DNA of 16,631 nucleotides from Methanothrix sp. (GTDB taxonomy: Archaea > Halobacteriota > Methanosarcinia > Methanotrichales > Methanotrichaceae). The notes beneath the pieces are model-generated. The model worked only from the letters and a program-made list of their open reading frames with translations. It did no database searches and was not told where the DNA came from. Positions within the stretch are counted from its first letter, which is position 1; each line of letters opens with the position of its first letter. The stretch covers positions 1 to 16,631 of the forward strand of contig JALNZQ010000040.1 of the NCBI GenBank assembly GCA_023229165.1, given 5' to 3'. The position numbers and the translations under genes were made by a program. This document shows, in pieces, positions 6,958 through 13,788 of this stretch.

Positions 6958-6968
6958 ATCTTTTTTTT
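6958..6968 (+). terminator. Oligo-T terminator after paralogue 2
   Basis: Eight consecutive T residues (6961-6968) lie about 22 nt after the stop of paralogue 2 and before the promoter of paralogue 3. With no strong hairpin, this fits intrinsic archaeal oligo-U termination. Confidence 0.6.
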
Positions 6969-7024
6969 ATTTCGACTATATTTTCGCAAATCCGTTTCTT
7001 GATATTTCTGCATTATTGCTCATT

Positions 7025-7041
7025 CATCAGAATCTTTATAT
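7025..7041 (+). promoter_or_regulatory. Promoter of paralogue 3, shared 17-nt element
   Basis: CATCAGAATCTTTATAT is identical to the element at 6267-6283. Its TATA box ends 36 nt before ATG 7077. The flanking bases differ, so the identity is confined to the BRE/TATA segment and the start-proximal GGTGATC. Confidence 0.7.
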
Positions 7042-7076
7042 CCATTATTATCGCTTGATAGCTCTTGGGTGATCAC

Positions 7077-7679
7077 ATGAAGAAGACTATATTATTGCTT
7101 GCTTGCCTATGTTGCGCAGCACTATGCATAAACGCTATTGCGGCTGAGACTGCAACATCAAAATTAACTACACTCAGGGAAGATAGCGAAAAGAATTATT
7201 CGAAGATGAACGTTACATTATTCTCTTCATTGGTTGAATTTGGTTCTTTGGATATTGGAGAGGCGGTAAAGTTCACTGCCCCCAAAGCAGGCTGGAAGCT
7301 GCAAAAGGTGCGGGTGTTGGGTTGGAGCGGATTTAATGAGTCTGCACAAACATTCCCGGCAGACCGAAATATCATGCTTGAGATAAGAGACAAAGACCTC
7401 AACCTTCTCTATAAATTTGCTGATGCCCAGAACAATTACTTCCTGTCGGAGACCGGCCCGTTATTCGGTGAGATAGAGATACCAGCAGTGCCGGTAACTG
7501 GTGACTTTTATGTAGTCTTCTACGATCGCGGGGCCGCTCCCATCGGCATGGAGAATAACGATGGAACTGGCAACTCATTCATCTTTGTCAACGGCCAGAT
7601 TCTGCCTGCAGATCGCACCATCCAGGAGACTAATGAGACCATTAAGATCAACTGGCTGATCGAGGCTGCCGGCAAATAG
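7077..7679 (+). CDS. Secreted protein, tandem family member 3
   Basis: The product has 200 residues. A signal peptide rich in cysteine and alanine (LLLACLCCAALCINAIAA) ends near residue 22. The mature domain keeps all family blocks: GEAVKFTAPK, KVRVLGWSGFN, LEIRDKDLNLLYKFAD, EIPAVPVTGDFYVVFYDRG, GTGNSF and a final INWLI. It resembles paralogue 1 more than paralogue 2. GGGTGATC directly precedes the start; an in-frame TTG at 7065 is less likely because it would place the ribosome binding site inside the gene. No transmembrane anchor is seen, so release or loose attachment outside the membrane is expected. The cysteine-rich signal peptide lacks a clear lipobox with cleavage before Cys, so I do not call a lipoprotein. 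Confidence 0.8.
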   Translation: MKKTILLLACLCCAALCINAIAAETATSKLTTLREDSEKNYSKMNVTLFSSLVEFGSLDIGEAVKFTAPKAGWKLQKVRVLGWSGFNESAQTFPADRNIMLEIRDKDLNLLYKFADAQNNYFLSETGPLFGEIEIPAVPVTGDFYVVFYDRGAAPIGMENNDGTGNSFIFVNGQILPADRTIQETNETIKINWLIEAAGK

Positions 7680-7702
7680 GAACATACAAGTATCGGAAAA
7701 TT

Positions 7703-7737
7703 GGTTGGCGAAAGTATGTTATAGCTGCACGCCAACC
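7703..7737. repeat. 8-bp perfect inverted repeat upstream of the PAC2 gene
   Basis: GGTTGGCG at 7703-7710 and CGCCAACC at 7730-7737 are exact inverted copies with a 19-nt spacer. The spacer contains TATGTTATAG (about 7716-7725), the only TATA-like sequence at the right distance for the PAC2 gene at 7746. The repeat could be an operator around that promoter, or a hairpin ending paralogue 3 transcription; only four T residues follow (7741-7744). Confidence 0.5.
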
Positions 7738-7745
7738 TCATTTTG

Positions 7746-8408
7746 ATGTTTGAGTCTCGTTTCATCAGCATTTGCGGTCTTCCAGGAATTGGAAGCGTTG
7801 GCAAAGTGGCTGCCGATTACCTGGCTACTGCCCTGGAATGCAGTACCATAAAGCCTTTTTTTTCGCACAGCTTTCCGCCCCAGGTTATGGTCTCTGATGG
7901 GTTGGCGGAGTTGATGCATGCGCAGCTGATGCGTCCCAAGGAAAAAAAGAACCTGCTCATTCTCTCCGGCGATGCTCAGCCCCTGGATGTAGTGGGCATG
8001 TATGAGCTGGCGGGAAATATCTTGCAGGCCATTAAAGAACAGGGAGTCACGGATGTGATCACCCTCGCGGCATATGTGGGAGAAACGAATGAGACGGTAC
8101 AGGGCACCGCTACAGATATTGATTCTGTTGCGGCTCTGGTCGAGTGCAAAATCCCCTTGCTGCGAAGCGGTGCTATCGGCGGATTGAACGGCCTTCTGGC
8201 AGGGCTTGCGCCTTTGTATGGTCTGCGAGGCTTCTGTTTGCTCGCAACCAGCTCGGGAGCCGACCCCGTGGACATCCAGGCGGCAACTAACTTGCTGGGT
8301 GCATTAAATGAGCTTCTCCACCTTGACATCGACATAACTCTCATGGAGCCGGCCATTGAGGAGCTGGAAGAGGCTCAGGCTCAAGAAGTGGATATGAACT
8401 ATCGGTAA
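7746..8408 (+). CDS. PAC2-family protein (archaeal proteasome-assembly-chaperone homologue)
   Basis: The 220-residue protein has the PAC2-family signature GLPGIGSVGKVAADYL at 11-26 near the N-terminus. Further family-like segments follow: LILSGDAQPLD, a Gly-rich turn AIGGLNGLLAGLAPLYGL and LLATSSGADPVDIQAATNLL. A Glu-rich C-terminal helix (PAIEELEEAQAQEVD) ends the protein. Eukaryotic PAC2 helps assemble 20S alpha rings; archaeal homologues are grouped as possible chaperones, and some act in other processes. PAN lies 5.4 kb away in this window. ATG 7746 is chosen over the adjacent TTG 7743. No Shine-Dalgarno is present and the TATA-like TATGTTATAG is centred about 26 nt upstream, so the mRNA may be leaderless. 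Confidence 0.85.
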   Translation: MFESRFISICGLPGIGSVGKVAADYLATALECSTIKPFFSHSFPPQVMVSDGLAELMHAQLMRPKEKKNLLILSGDAQPLDVVGMYELAGNILQAIKEQGVTDVITLAAYVGETNETVQGTATDIDSVAALVECKIPLLRSGAIGGLNGLLAGLAPLYGLRGFCLLATSSGADPVDIQAATNLLGALNELLHLDIDITLMEPAIEELEEAQAQEVDMNYR

Positions 8409-8484
8409 ATAACGCTCAGGGATGATGATAATCGCTTCACCATCTCATGAGTTTTAAATATTATTTAATATATATACGAACACG
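8409..8484. other. AT-rich spacer between convergent genes
   Basis: This 76-bp gap separates the ends of the PAC2 gene and the six-gene minus operon. Its right half (about 8450-8475) is almost pure A/T, for example TTTTAAATATTATTTAATAT, and gives short T-runs on both strands. It probably terminates both transcripts. No hairpin stands out. Confidence 0.35.
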
Positions 8485-9342
8485 CTATATCGATTTCGCC
8501 ACCAAAGTTCCCCTGGGCACGCCAATCACCATGGCCACCGGCTCGCATTTGGCTCTCAATATGTAGATAAGCCGGCCCGTCAGCCTCTCTTCGAATTCCG
8601 TGATGGTCTCGAAGTTGCCCATGCCTTTGGACAATATCAGCCATCCGGGATCAAATAATAGGGCGCAGGCCTCTGATTCCAGGTGCTCCAGGGCCGTTCC
8701 CACCACATTTCCGGTGGCAATGACCTCGACCTTCATATCGGTCATGGCTAGAAGCTCACTCATGGTAACATCATTGAGGACCGGCTCAGACTTTGATCCC
8801 ACTACCACGCGTTTTCCCATTCTCCCAAGCTTTTCAATTACAAAGAGATCGAATACAACTTCACCGCAATTATCGGTGAGATAAAGGATATTGTTATAGC
8901 TGCATAGACGCCTTTTAACTTCGTCAATATCGCCATGCAGCTTTTCACAAAGTGTATTTAAAAAAACCCCGGCAAAGGTGCTGTTATCGAAATCGTGGCC
9001 CTTGACGCCAAACTCCATGGAATTGGCAGCCGCAGCAATGCGAACTAAAGCTTCAATTTTGTCATCGGCTTTTTCGTAGAATTCTTCGGCCAGGGGCAAA
9101 AGATCCGCAGCCACACGATTGCTCTCCTCTTTCAGTCTCTGATATGGATCAGGATTTCCGCTGCGCCTTTTGATGATGTTCTCTCGCTTTGTCCCTACCA
9201 GCGCCGGCACTCCGCTTTTGTGGCCGGCCATGTAGTCCAGCAGTTCCTCCACCGCCGCTTTCTTCTCCAACTCTTGGGAAAAGACGAGATCGCACTCGAA
9301 TTTGGCTCGGTCCAGGATACATGGATAGCAGTTGGAGGCCAT
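8485..9342 (-). CDS. DUF89/ARMT1-like metal-dependent damage-control phosphatase
   Basis: The protein has 285 residues from ATG 9342. DUF89-family features are a CYPC motif right after the start (C5, C8), AAANSMEFG, YLTDNCGEVVFDLFVIEKL (conserved D, N, E and D as metal and phosphate ligands), GSKSEPVLNDVT (K, N, D) and FDPGWLILSKGMGNFE (S-K-G-x-G-N-x-E). The family hydrolyses damaged or excess sugar phosphates and related metabolites with Mn2+, Co2+ or Ni2+. The N-terminal CxxC places this member with the archaeal/bacterial CxxC subgroup. It is the last gene of the operon; the ATG follows the deacetylase-like stop (TGA-GG-ATG). A GTG at 9357 would add five residues but sits too close to its GGGA. 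Confidence 0.85.
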   Translation of the reverse strand: MASNCYPCILDRAKFECDLVFSQELEKKAAVEELLDYMAGHKSGVPALVGTKRENIIKRRSGNPDPYQRLKEESNRVAADLLPLAEEFYEKADDKIEALVRIAAAANSMEFGVKGHDFDNSTFAGVFLNTLCEKLHGDIDEVKRRLCSYNNILYLTDNCGEVVFDLFVIEKLGRMGKRVVVGSKSEPVLNDVTMSELLAMTDMKVEVIATGNVVGTALEHLESEACALLFDPGWLILSKGMGNFETITEFEERLTGRLIYILRAKCEPVAMVIGVPRGTLVAKSI

Positions 9343-9344
9343 CC

Positions 9345-10190
9345 TCAAGACGGCCACCTTCCCGCTAAGACCCGAATAACATCAGGAATTACTCGTTCTG
9401 CTACATGCACACACGAGCCGCCGCTCAGCACAAAGACCAGTCCCCTATCGGCCACCGCATCCATTATCAATTGCGTCATCTTGGGGTAGGCTTCGAAGGC
9501 GAGATTGAAACCCCCATAATCGTCCTGGTGAGAGTCGTGTCCGAAGATGACAAAAGCCATCTGAAAGTCAAAATCCTTGGCCAATTCAAGGGCGCCCTGG
9601 AGTGCGACCAGGAACCGATCATCGCTGGCTCCAAAAGAAAGGCCGATGTCGTGGTTGTTCTTTATTGGATCATGCTCCTCACCGGTGCCACTGTGCATGT
9701 TAATATGAAATACGTCTGCATCGTCTTTGAAAAAGTCGCGCGTGCCGTCGCCAAAATGAGGATCCACATCCACGATAAGAAAGCGCTGCAATCCCATCTG
9801 CCGCAAACGCAGTATGGTGATAGCCACATCGTTGAAGTAGCAAAAACCCCAGCAACTGCCCCGCGAGGCATGGTGTCCGGCCGTCCCTGTGTATGCGAAG
9901 GCCCGGCGGGCTTTGCCGTTGGCCACCATCTCAGCCGCTATCATCACGCTGCCTGCGGAAAGCATTGCCACCTCGCGATATGGATCATTCTCCATATTGG
10001 CCATGTGAGATGCGGTGTGAGCCTGCGCCACCAACTCACGGGGGGCAGGCCTTGCCTTGAAGACCTGCACATCTGTGCCATCCACCAGCCCCGACTCCAT
10101 CAGCTTCTCGAATGATGGCCGGATTCGCTCTTTCAGTACGCTAAATCCCCGTTTTCCGAAATCCTCGTGATAAGTAATTGCGACCAACAT
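9345..10190 (-). CDS. Histone-deacetylase/acetylpolyamine-amidohydrolase-fold protein, atypical active site
   Basis: The 281-residue protein has the arginase/deacetylase fold signature. The catalytic His pair lies in GTAGHHASRGSCWGFCYFND (H106, H107), DVDPHFGDGT holds zinc ligands D143 and H145, and GHDSHQDD supplies the third ligand D219. Two family positions deviate: the second His of the usual D-x-H-H-G-D motif is Phe146, and the G-G-Y loop bearing the catalytic tyrosine reads G-G-S (S259) in VLSGGSCVHV. Family enzymes remove acetyl groups from lysine, polyamines or small molecules. Without the tyrosine, activity could be altered or of another kind. It lies between AMP phosphorylase (11 nt upstream) and the DUF89 gene. 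ATG 10190 has only a weak GCGGGA before it. It is cytoplasmic. Confidence 0.85.
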   Translation of the reverse strand: MLVAITYHEDFGKRGFSVLKERIRPSFEKLMESGLVDGTDVQVFKARPAPRELVAQAHTASHMANMENDPYREVAMLSAGSVMIAAEMVANGKARRAFAYTGTAGHHASRGSCWGFCYFNDVAITILRLRQMGLQRFLIVDVDPHFGDGTRDFFKDDADVFHINMHSGTGEEHDPIKNNHDIGLSFGASDDRFLVALQGALELAKDFDFQMAFVIFGHDSHQDDYGGFNLAFEAYPKMTQLIMDAVADRGLVFVLSGGSCVHVAERVIPDVIRVLAGRWPS

Positions 10191-10201
10191 TTCCCGCGCC
10201 T

Positions 10202-11716
10202 CTAGAGCTCAGTGATTCTGGGGTATCTCTCCAGCAGCATACCCTCGACTACGATTGGCATCTGCCGGTTGGCTTCCTTTACGGCGCAATCCAATTGCCA
10301 ATTCGAAGAGGAGCAGATGGTGATCAAAGGCTCTCCCTTCTTCACCATCTCGCCCATCTTCTTGTGGATTATAACGCCTGCCTTCTTGTCCGCCGGTGCC
10401 CCTGCCAATCGAGCCAGCTCCACCAGCCGCTTATTGTAGAAGGCCACGATATAGCCTCCAGCCGGTGCAAGAATATCCTCGCAATTTTCACCGATAACGA
10501 TCTCTTCGCTCTTCACCAGAGGATTGCCGCCCTGAATCTCGATGATCTCCATGAGCTTTTTATGGGCTTTTCCGCTGGTGAGAATATCCTCAGCCGCCTT
10601 GTAGCCCTCTCCGCGACTTGCGACACCTCCCATCTCCAGCAAGATGCCGGCCAAAGATAGGCTCTTTTCCTTCAGGCTGTTCGGTCCGCCCTTATTCTCC
10701 AGGACAGTGAGGGCTTCCCGTACCTCCACAGCCGGACCGATGGTTCGACCTATCGGCGATCCGCCGAAGGTCATGGCGCACTCCACGCGAATGCCCAGGC
10801 GTCCTCCCAGGTCGATGAGGTCTTTGGCTAACGTGCGGCCGTCCTCAGAAGTGGCCAGCTTGGTGCCTGGACCTACAGGCATGTCCACCACAACAGCATC
10901 TGCGCCTACAGCTCCTTTCTTGGCCATGATGGAGGCGAGCATCTGGCTGTAGGGATCGACGGAAAGAGCGTATTCGGCTCTGATCAGCTTGTCGTCGGCA
11001 GGAGCAATGTTAGTAGCTCCGCCCCAGACTATGACCCCGCCCACCTTTTCGGTCAGTTCCTTGATCTCATCGGCACTAAACTCGACCGGTGCCAATATTT
11101 CCATAAGGTCCGCCGTACCGCCTGCGCCGGTAATGGCGCGAGAGCTGGTCTTGGGAATGAGAAGGCCAGCGGCTGCGACTATCGGCACCACCAGCAAAGA
11201 GACCTTGTTACCTGGAACGCCTCCAATGCTGTGCTTGTCCATGACGGGATGGGTGTCGAAGTGAATTCGATCACCTGTATCGATCATGGCTCGAGTGAGC
11301 CACTCAACTTCCTGACTGTCCATGTTGTGGATGTAAGAAGCAGTAACGTACGCAGAAATCTCAATCTCACTGAGGTTATTATCCACAATATCCTGCACAA
11401 TGGTGCGGATCTGGTCCTCTGAGAGCTTTTTCTTATCCATTATGTTCTTTATATAGCCGAGAGAGGCGGGCTTGGGTGCAGGCAAAACATCCACGCTGGT
11501 GGGATTCTTCAGGTCTTTTAGAGCCTCTGTGAAGATGCCGATCTCCCCTGTCTTGACCATCTCTATAGTGACGTCGAGCAAGGCCGTAGTCGCGGCACCC
11601 TTTGTTCTGACCCTGACCCGGTCACCGGCATTAAGGCCCCTTTCTCTGGCATCCACAACGTTGAGCATGACTTTATGCTGACCTATCTCAATATCAAAGG
11701 GACGAACTTGCAACAT
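10202..11716 (-). CDS. deoA: AMP phosphorylase (EC 2.4.2.57)
   Basis: The 504 residues match the archaeal AMP phosphorylase length. An extra N-terminal domain of about 80 residues precedes the thymidine-phosphorylase-like core. The core carries DKHSIGGVPGNK (160-171), KTSSRAITGAGGTADLME (189-206) for phosphate and substrate binding, and the GGVIVWGG and YALSVDPYSQM segments. The enzyme converts AMP (also CMP and UMP) with phosphate to ribose 1,5-bisphosphate and free base. This is the first step of the archaeal pathway that feeds ribose-1,5-bisphosphate isomerase and type III RubisCO, neither of which is in this window. The start has a good GAGGT 7 nt upstream. The gap to the preceding gene is 25 nt and contains TATATTAAAAAG, perhaps a weak internal promoter or only AT-rich spacer. 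Confidence 0.96.
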   Translation of the reverse strand: MLQVRPFDIEIGQHKVMLNVVDARERGLNAGDRVRVRTKGAATTALLDVTIEMVKTGEIGIFTEALKDLKNPTSVDVLPAPKPASLGYIKNIMDKKKLSEDQIRTIVQDIVDNNLSEIEISAYVTASYIHNMDSQEVEWLTRAMIDTGDRIHFDTHPVMDKHSIGGVPGNKVSLLVVPIVAAAGLLIPKTSSRAITGAGGTADLMEILAPVEFSADEIKELTEKVGGVIVWGGATNIAPADDKLIRAEYALSVDPYSQMLASIMAKKGAVGADAVVVDMPVGPGTKLATSEDGRTLAKDLIDLGGRLGIRVECAMTFGGSPIGRTIGPAVEVREALTVLENKGGPNSLKEKSLSLAGILLEMGGVASRGEGYKAAEDILTSGKAHKKLMEIIEIQGGNPLVKSEEIVIGENCEDILAPAGGYIVAFYNKRLVELARLAGAPADKKAGVIIHKKMGEMVKKGEPLITICSSSNWQLDCAVKEANRQMPIVVEGMLLERYPRITEL

Positions 11717-11741
11717 GCAAAAGACCTCTTTTTAATATATT

Positions 11742-12662
11742 TTAGCTTTCCAGCAAGGTTAGCGATCTGATCCATTCGCCGCGGGCCTCGCGGGTAGTTC
11801 CCACCACCAGCCTCAGGCCCTGTGGTGTCTCTTCCAGCACACCTTTTGCCTCTATCGTTTCGCCGGGCAGCGCCTGGCCGGCATAGGTGTGCGAATAGCA
11901 GAATATCTCCTTTACCTCTGGGTGATCCAGACGGTAGATGGCGGGACTGTCGAAGGCGAAATCGGCGTTAGTTACTTTTGCCTCAATGCGTCGCTCCCCA
12001 GCCGGTTTGCCGGAAGGCTGCGGATGTATCTGGTTCCACTCGCGAGTGAAGAGAAGGTCAAAGTAGGTGCCTTCTATCATGCCTCGATTTCCTTTGCGTG
12101 TCTCATGCTGCATGAAGTCCTCGAAGCTGATCTCCGGCTTTCGCTTGGAGTAGATCTTCCTCCAGGTAGGCTCGTCCAGGTCCCCGATTTTTCCCTTTGC
12201 CTTGGCCCGAGCTACGATATCCCTGGCTTTCCACCAGATGGGCCCATAAACCACGAAATCTATATCTGAGCCGGGGCTGTGCAGACCTACCAGCATAGAT
12301 CCGGTGATGCCCATCTGCTCCCATGGCACTCCTGCTTCTGCCAGCAGGCCGGCAATCTTTCTAACTCTTGTGTCCCGTCCCGCCACGGCCAAAAGGCCCT
12401 CGGACGGCCGATAAATCCTGAGCACATCATTCTCAGGAACCACGTGCAGGTCGCGGGCCCAGTCCGGTCGCTCTCGTCTGAGAAATTCGAATGCCGGGTC
12501 GAAGTCCATCTTGCGATAGCGTTTGCCATCGGCCTCGCGCTCTCCGGCGGCATCGGGAACATAGCGCAGCATTGAGCGAAGACCATCCGGGTGGCTGTAG
12601 TCCGCGACAGCGAAGATCCATCCTTCTTTGGTCTCAAAGAAGTCCCTGATTCTGGCCTTCAC
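11742..12662 (-). CDS. COG1665-like predicted nucleotidyltransferase-fold protein
   Basis: The 306-residue archaeal protein opens with RDFFETKEGWIFAVADYSHP and RYVPDAAGERE, followed by a conserved KRYRKMDFDPAFEFL. The central MGITGSMLVGLHSPGSDIDFVVYG (117-140) is a nucleotidyltransferase motif: G-S (121-122) followed by D-x-D (133-135) as metal-binding acids. A C-terminal region of about 100 residues (IFCYSHTYAGQALPGE onward) may be a small beta-barrel. Members are usually annotated as predicted nucleotidyltransferases with no proven substrate. The start is GTG 12662, overlapping the stop of the tsaC-like gene as GTGA, so translation is coupled. It sits upstream of AMP phosphorylase. Confidence 0.8.
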   Translation of the reverse strand: MKARIRDFFETKEGWIFAVADYSHPDGLRSMLRYVPDAAGEREADGKRYRKMDFDPAFEFLRRERPDWARDLHVVPENDVLRIYRPSEGLLAVAGRDTRVRKIAGLLAEAGVPWEQMGITGSMLVGLHSPGSDIDFVVYGPIWWKARDIVARAKAKGKIGDLDEPTWRKIYSKRKPEISFEDFMQHETRKGNRGMIEGTYFDLLFTREWNQIHPQPSGKPAGERRIEAKVTNADFAFDSPAIYRLDHPEVKEIFCYSHTYAGQALPGETIEAKGVLEETPQGLRLVVGTTREARGEWIRSLTLLES

Positions 12663-13231
12663 GATAACGCCTTCATTACCTTATCCAGGCCGGCGCCCGG
12701 CCGAATGATCTCTCGTTTCTGCAGATCAAGCAGGGTCGAGGGCTCCGCATACCTGCATTTTCCTCCGTCCACCACGGCGTCCACTCGATCCCGGATTTCC
12801 GGGGAGACGGAGGCAGCACTTGTGGGTGGCAGGGCGCCTGTGCGGTTGGCGCTGGTGGATGTGATGGGTCCGGCCAGATCGATGATCCTCAAAGCCGTTT
12901 CGTGATCCGGGTACCTGATGCCGAGCAACGGCGAGCCGGCGGTGAGTATATCCGGAACGATCGGCTTTTTCCTGACAAGAACGGAAACCGGCCCTGGCAA
13001 GAGCCGCTCGAGAAGATCCAGGTCATCTTGGCTCACCTCGGCAACATTCATGAGCATATCAAAGTTGGAGACGGCCAAAAAGATGGGATTGGAGAGGGGC
13101 CTTTTTTTAATCTGAAAAACCCTCATTACAGCTTGCTCATCCAGAGCATTGGCGCCCAAGCCGTAAACGGTCTCGGTAGGGTATACTATCACACCTCCAC
13201 CAATGACATAGCGAGCTGCACTGGCGATCAT
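12659..13231 (-). CDS. tsaC: Threonylcarbamoyl-AMP synthase, TsaC/YrdC domain type
   Basis: The 190 residues form a single YrdC/Sua5 domain. Motifs include VYPTETVYGLG (16-26), IKKRPLSNP (41-49) with the conserved K-R that bind the nucleotide, LLPGPVSVLV, GIRYPDH and STSANRTG (125-132). The enzyme makes threonylcarbamoyl-AMP from threonine, bicarbonate and ATP for N6-threonylcarbamoyl-A37 of ANN-decoding tRNAs. The protein ends at about the YrdC boundary and lacks the extra Sua5 C-terminal domain found in many archaeal and yeast homologues. Its ATG overlaps the MBF1 stop (ATGA), and its stop overlaps the next start (GTGA). Confidence 0.92.
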   Translation of the reverse strand: MIASAARYVIGGGVIVYPTETVYGLGANALDEQAVMRVFQIKKRPLSNPIFLAVSNFDMLMNVAEVSQDDLDLLERLLPGPVSVLVRKKPIVPDILTAGSPLLGIRYPDHETALRIIDLAGPITSTSANRTGALPPTSAASVSPEIRDRVDAVVDGGKCRYAEPSTLLDLQKREIIRPGAGLDKVMKALS

Positions 13232-13725
13232 TTCTCAGTTTTCCGTTTGATGCTGGCAATATCTCCCAAAGTCAATCCACGGCCAGAGCTGCCGGACTTG
13301 ACACGAGTCTCGCTTGCCTGGTCGGACAGTTTGATCTTCAGCTCCTTTTCGAGCTTTTTTATAATTCCATCCTCTGGAGATAATTCCTCTCGTTCGATCT
13401 TCTTTAATAAAGTCACCTTTTCTTTGATCCGTCCTCCAAGCTCCTCCGGAGAGAGGCCCAGGCTCTCGCGTGCCTCCCTGATCTTGCGCCCGAAATCCGG
13501 GACCAACTCTGCCAAGTCCTTGAAATGGTCGCGTGGTTTGGGCTTACTTGCCGTGAAGGCCCTCGCTACAGGAACCATCTTCTTGGGAACCAAAGACCAT
13601 TTGTCTTCCGGTTTTCCGAAGCGCGCACAGCTCTTGCATACCTCCATCGTTGAGCGGTCGACCACGATCCTCTGGGGTACTCCTGAGATCTCAGCGCCGC
13701 AAATCTCGCATTGCTTCTCGGTCAT
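13228..13725 (-). CDS. Archaeal multiprotein bridging factor 1 (MBF1)-like transcription factor
   Basis: The 165-residue protein has a zinc ribbon with CxxC pairs (C6/C9 and C30/C33), a basic linker, and a helix-turn-helix domain of the Cro/C1 type (about 77-133; FGRKIREARESLGLSPEELGGRI). It ends in a tail with GRGLTLGDIASIKRK. This is the usual layout of archaeal MBF1, a putative coactivator that also associates with ribosomes in some archaea. It is the first gene of the six-gene operon. AAGGT lies about 8 nt before the ATG. A minus-strand TATA (ATTATTAAAC, 13751-13760) would start transcription only a few nt before the ATG. The gene is divergent from PAN with 63 bp between starts. Confidence 0.93.
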   Translation of the reverse strand: MTEKQCEICGAEISGVPQRIVVDRSTMEVCKSCARFGKPEDKWSLVPKKMVPVARAFTASKPKPRDHFKDLAELVPDFGRKIREARESLGLSPEELGGRIKEKVTLLKKIEREELSPEDGIIKKLEKELKIKLSDQASETRVKSGSSGRGLTLGDIASIKRKTEK

Positions 13726-13788
13726 TTCGGAAACCTTTATAGGGGTCGGAGTTTAATAATCTTTGTAATTATGGATAGTGGAGAAGGC
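13726..13788. promoter_or_regulatory. Divergent MBF1 / PAN promoter region
   Basis: Two TATA candidates lie in this 63-bp space. TTTATAG at 13736-13742 points to PAN, with a start near 13765. ATTATTAAAC at 13751-13760, read on the minus strand, points to MBF1, with a start near 13728. The predicted transcripts overlap or run close together, so the two promoters could interfere with each other. GGAG at 13780-13783 is the likely PAN ribosome binding site. Confidence 0.5.

Noticed and set aside
7081..7150. Lipoprotein signal in paralogue 3 because of its cysteines
   Set aside because: The cysteines lie inside the hydrophobic core, with no clear L-x-G/A-C lipobox at its end.
9405..10115. 236-residue plus-strand open frame
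   Set aside because: It is antisense to the deacetylase-fold gene, whose conserved residues fix the coding strand.
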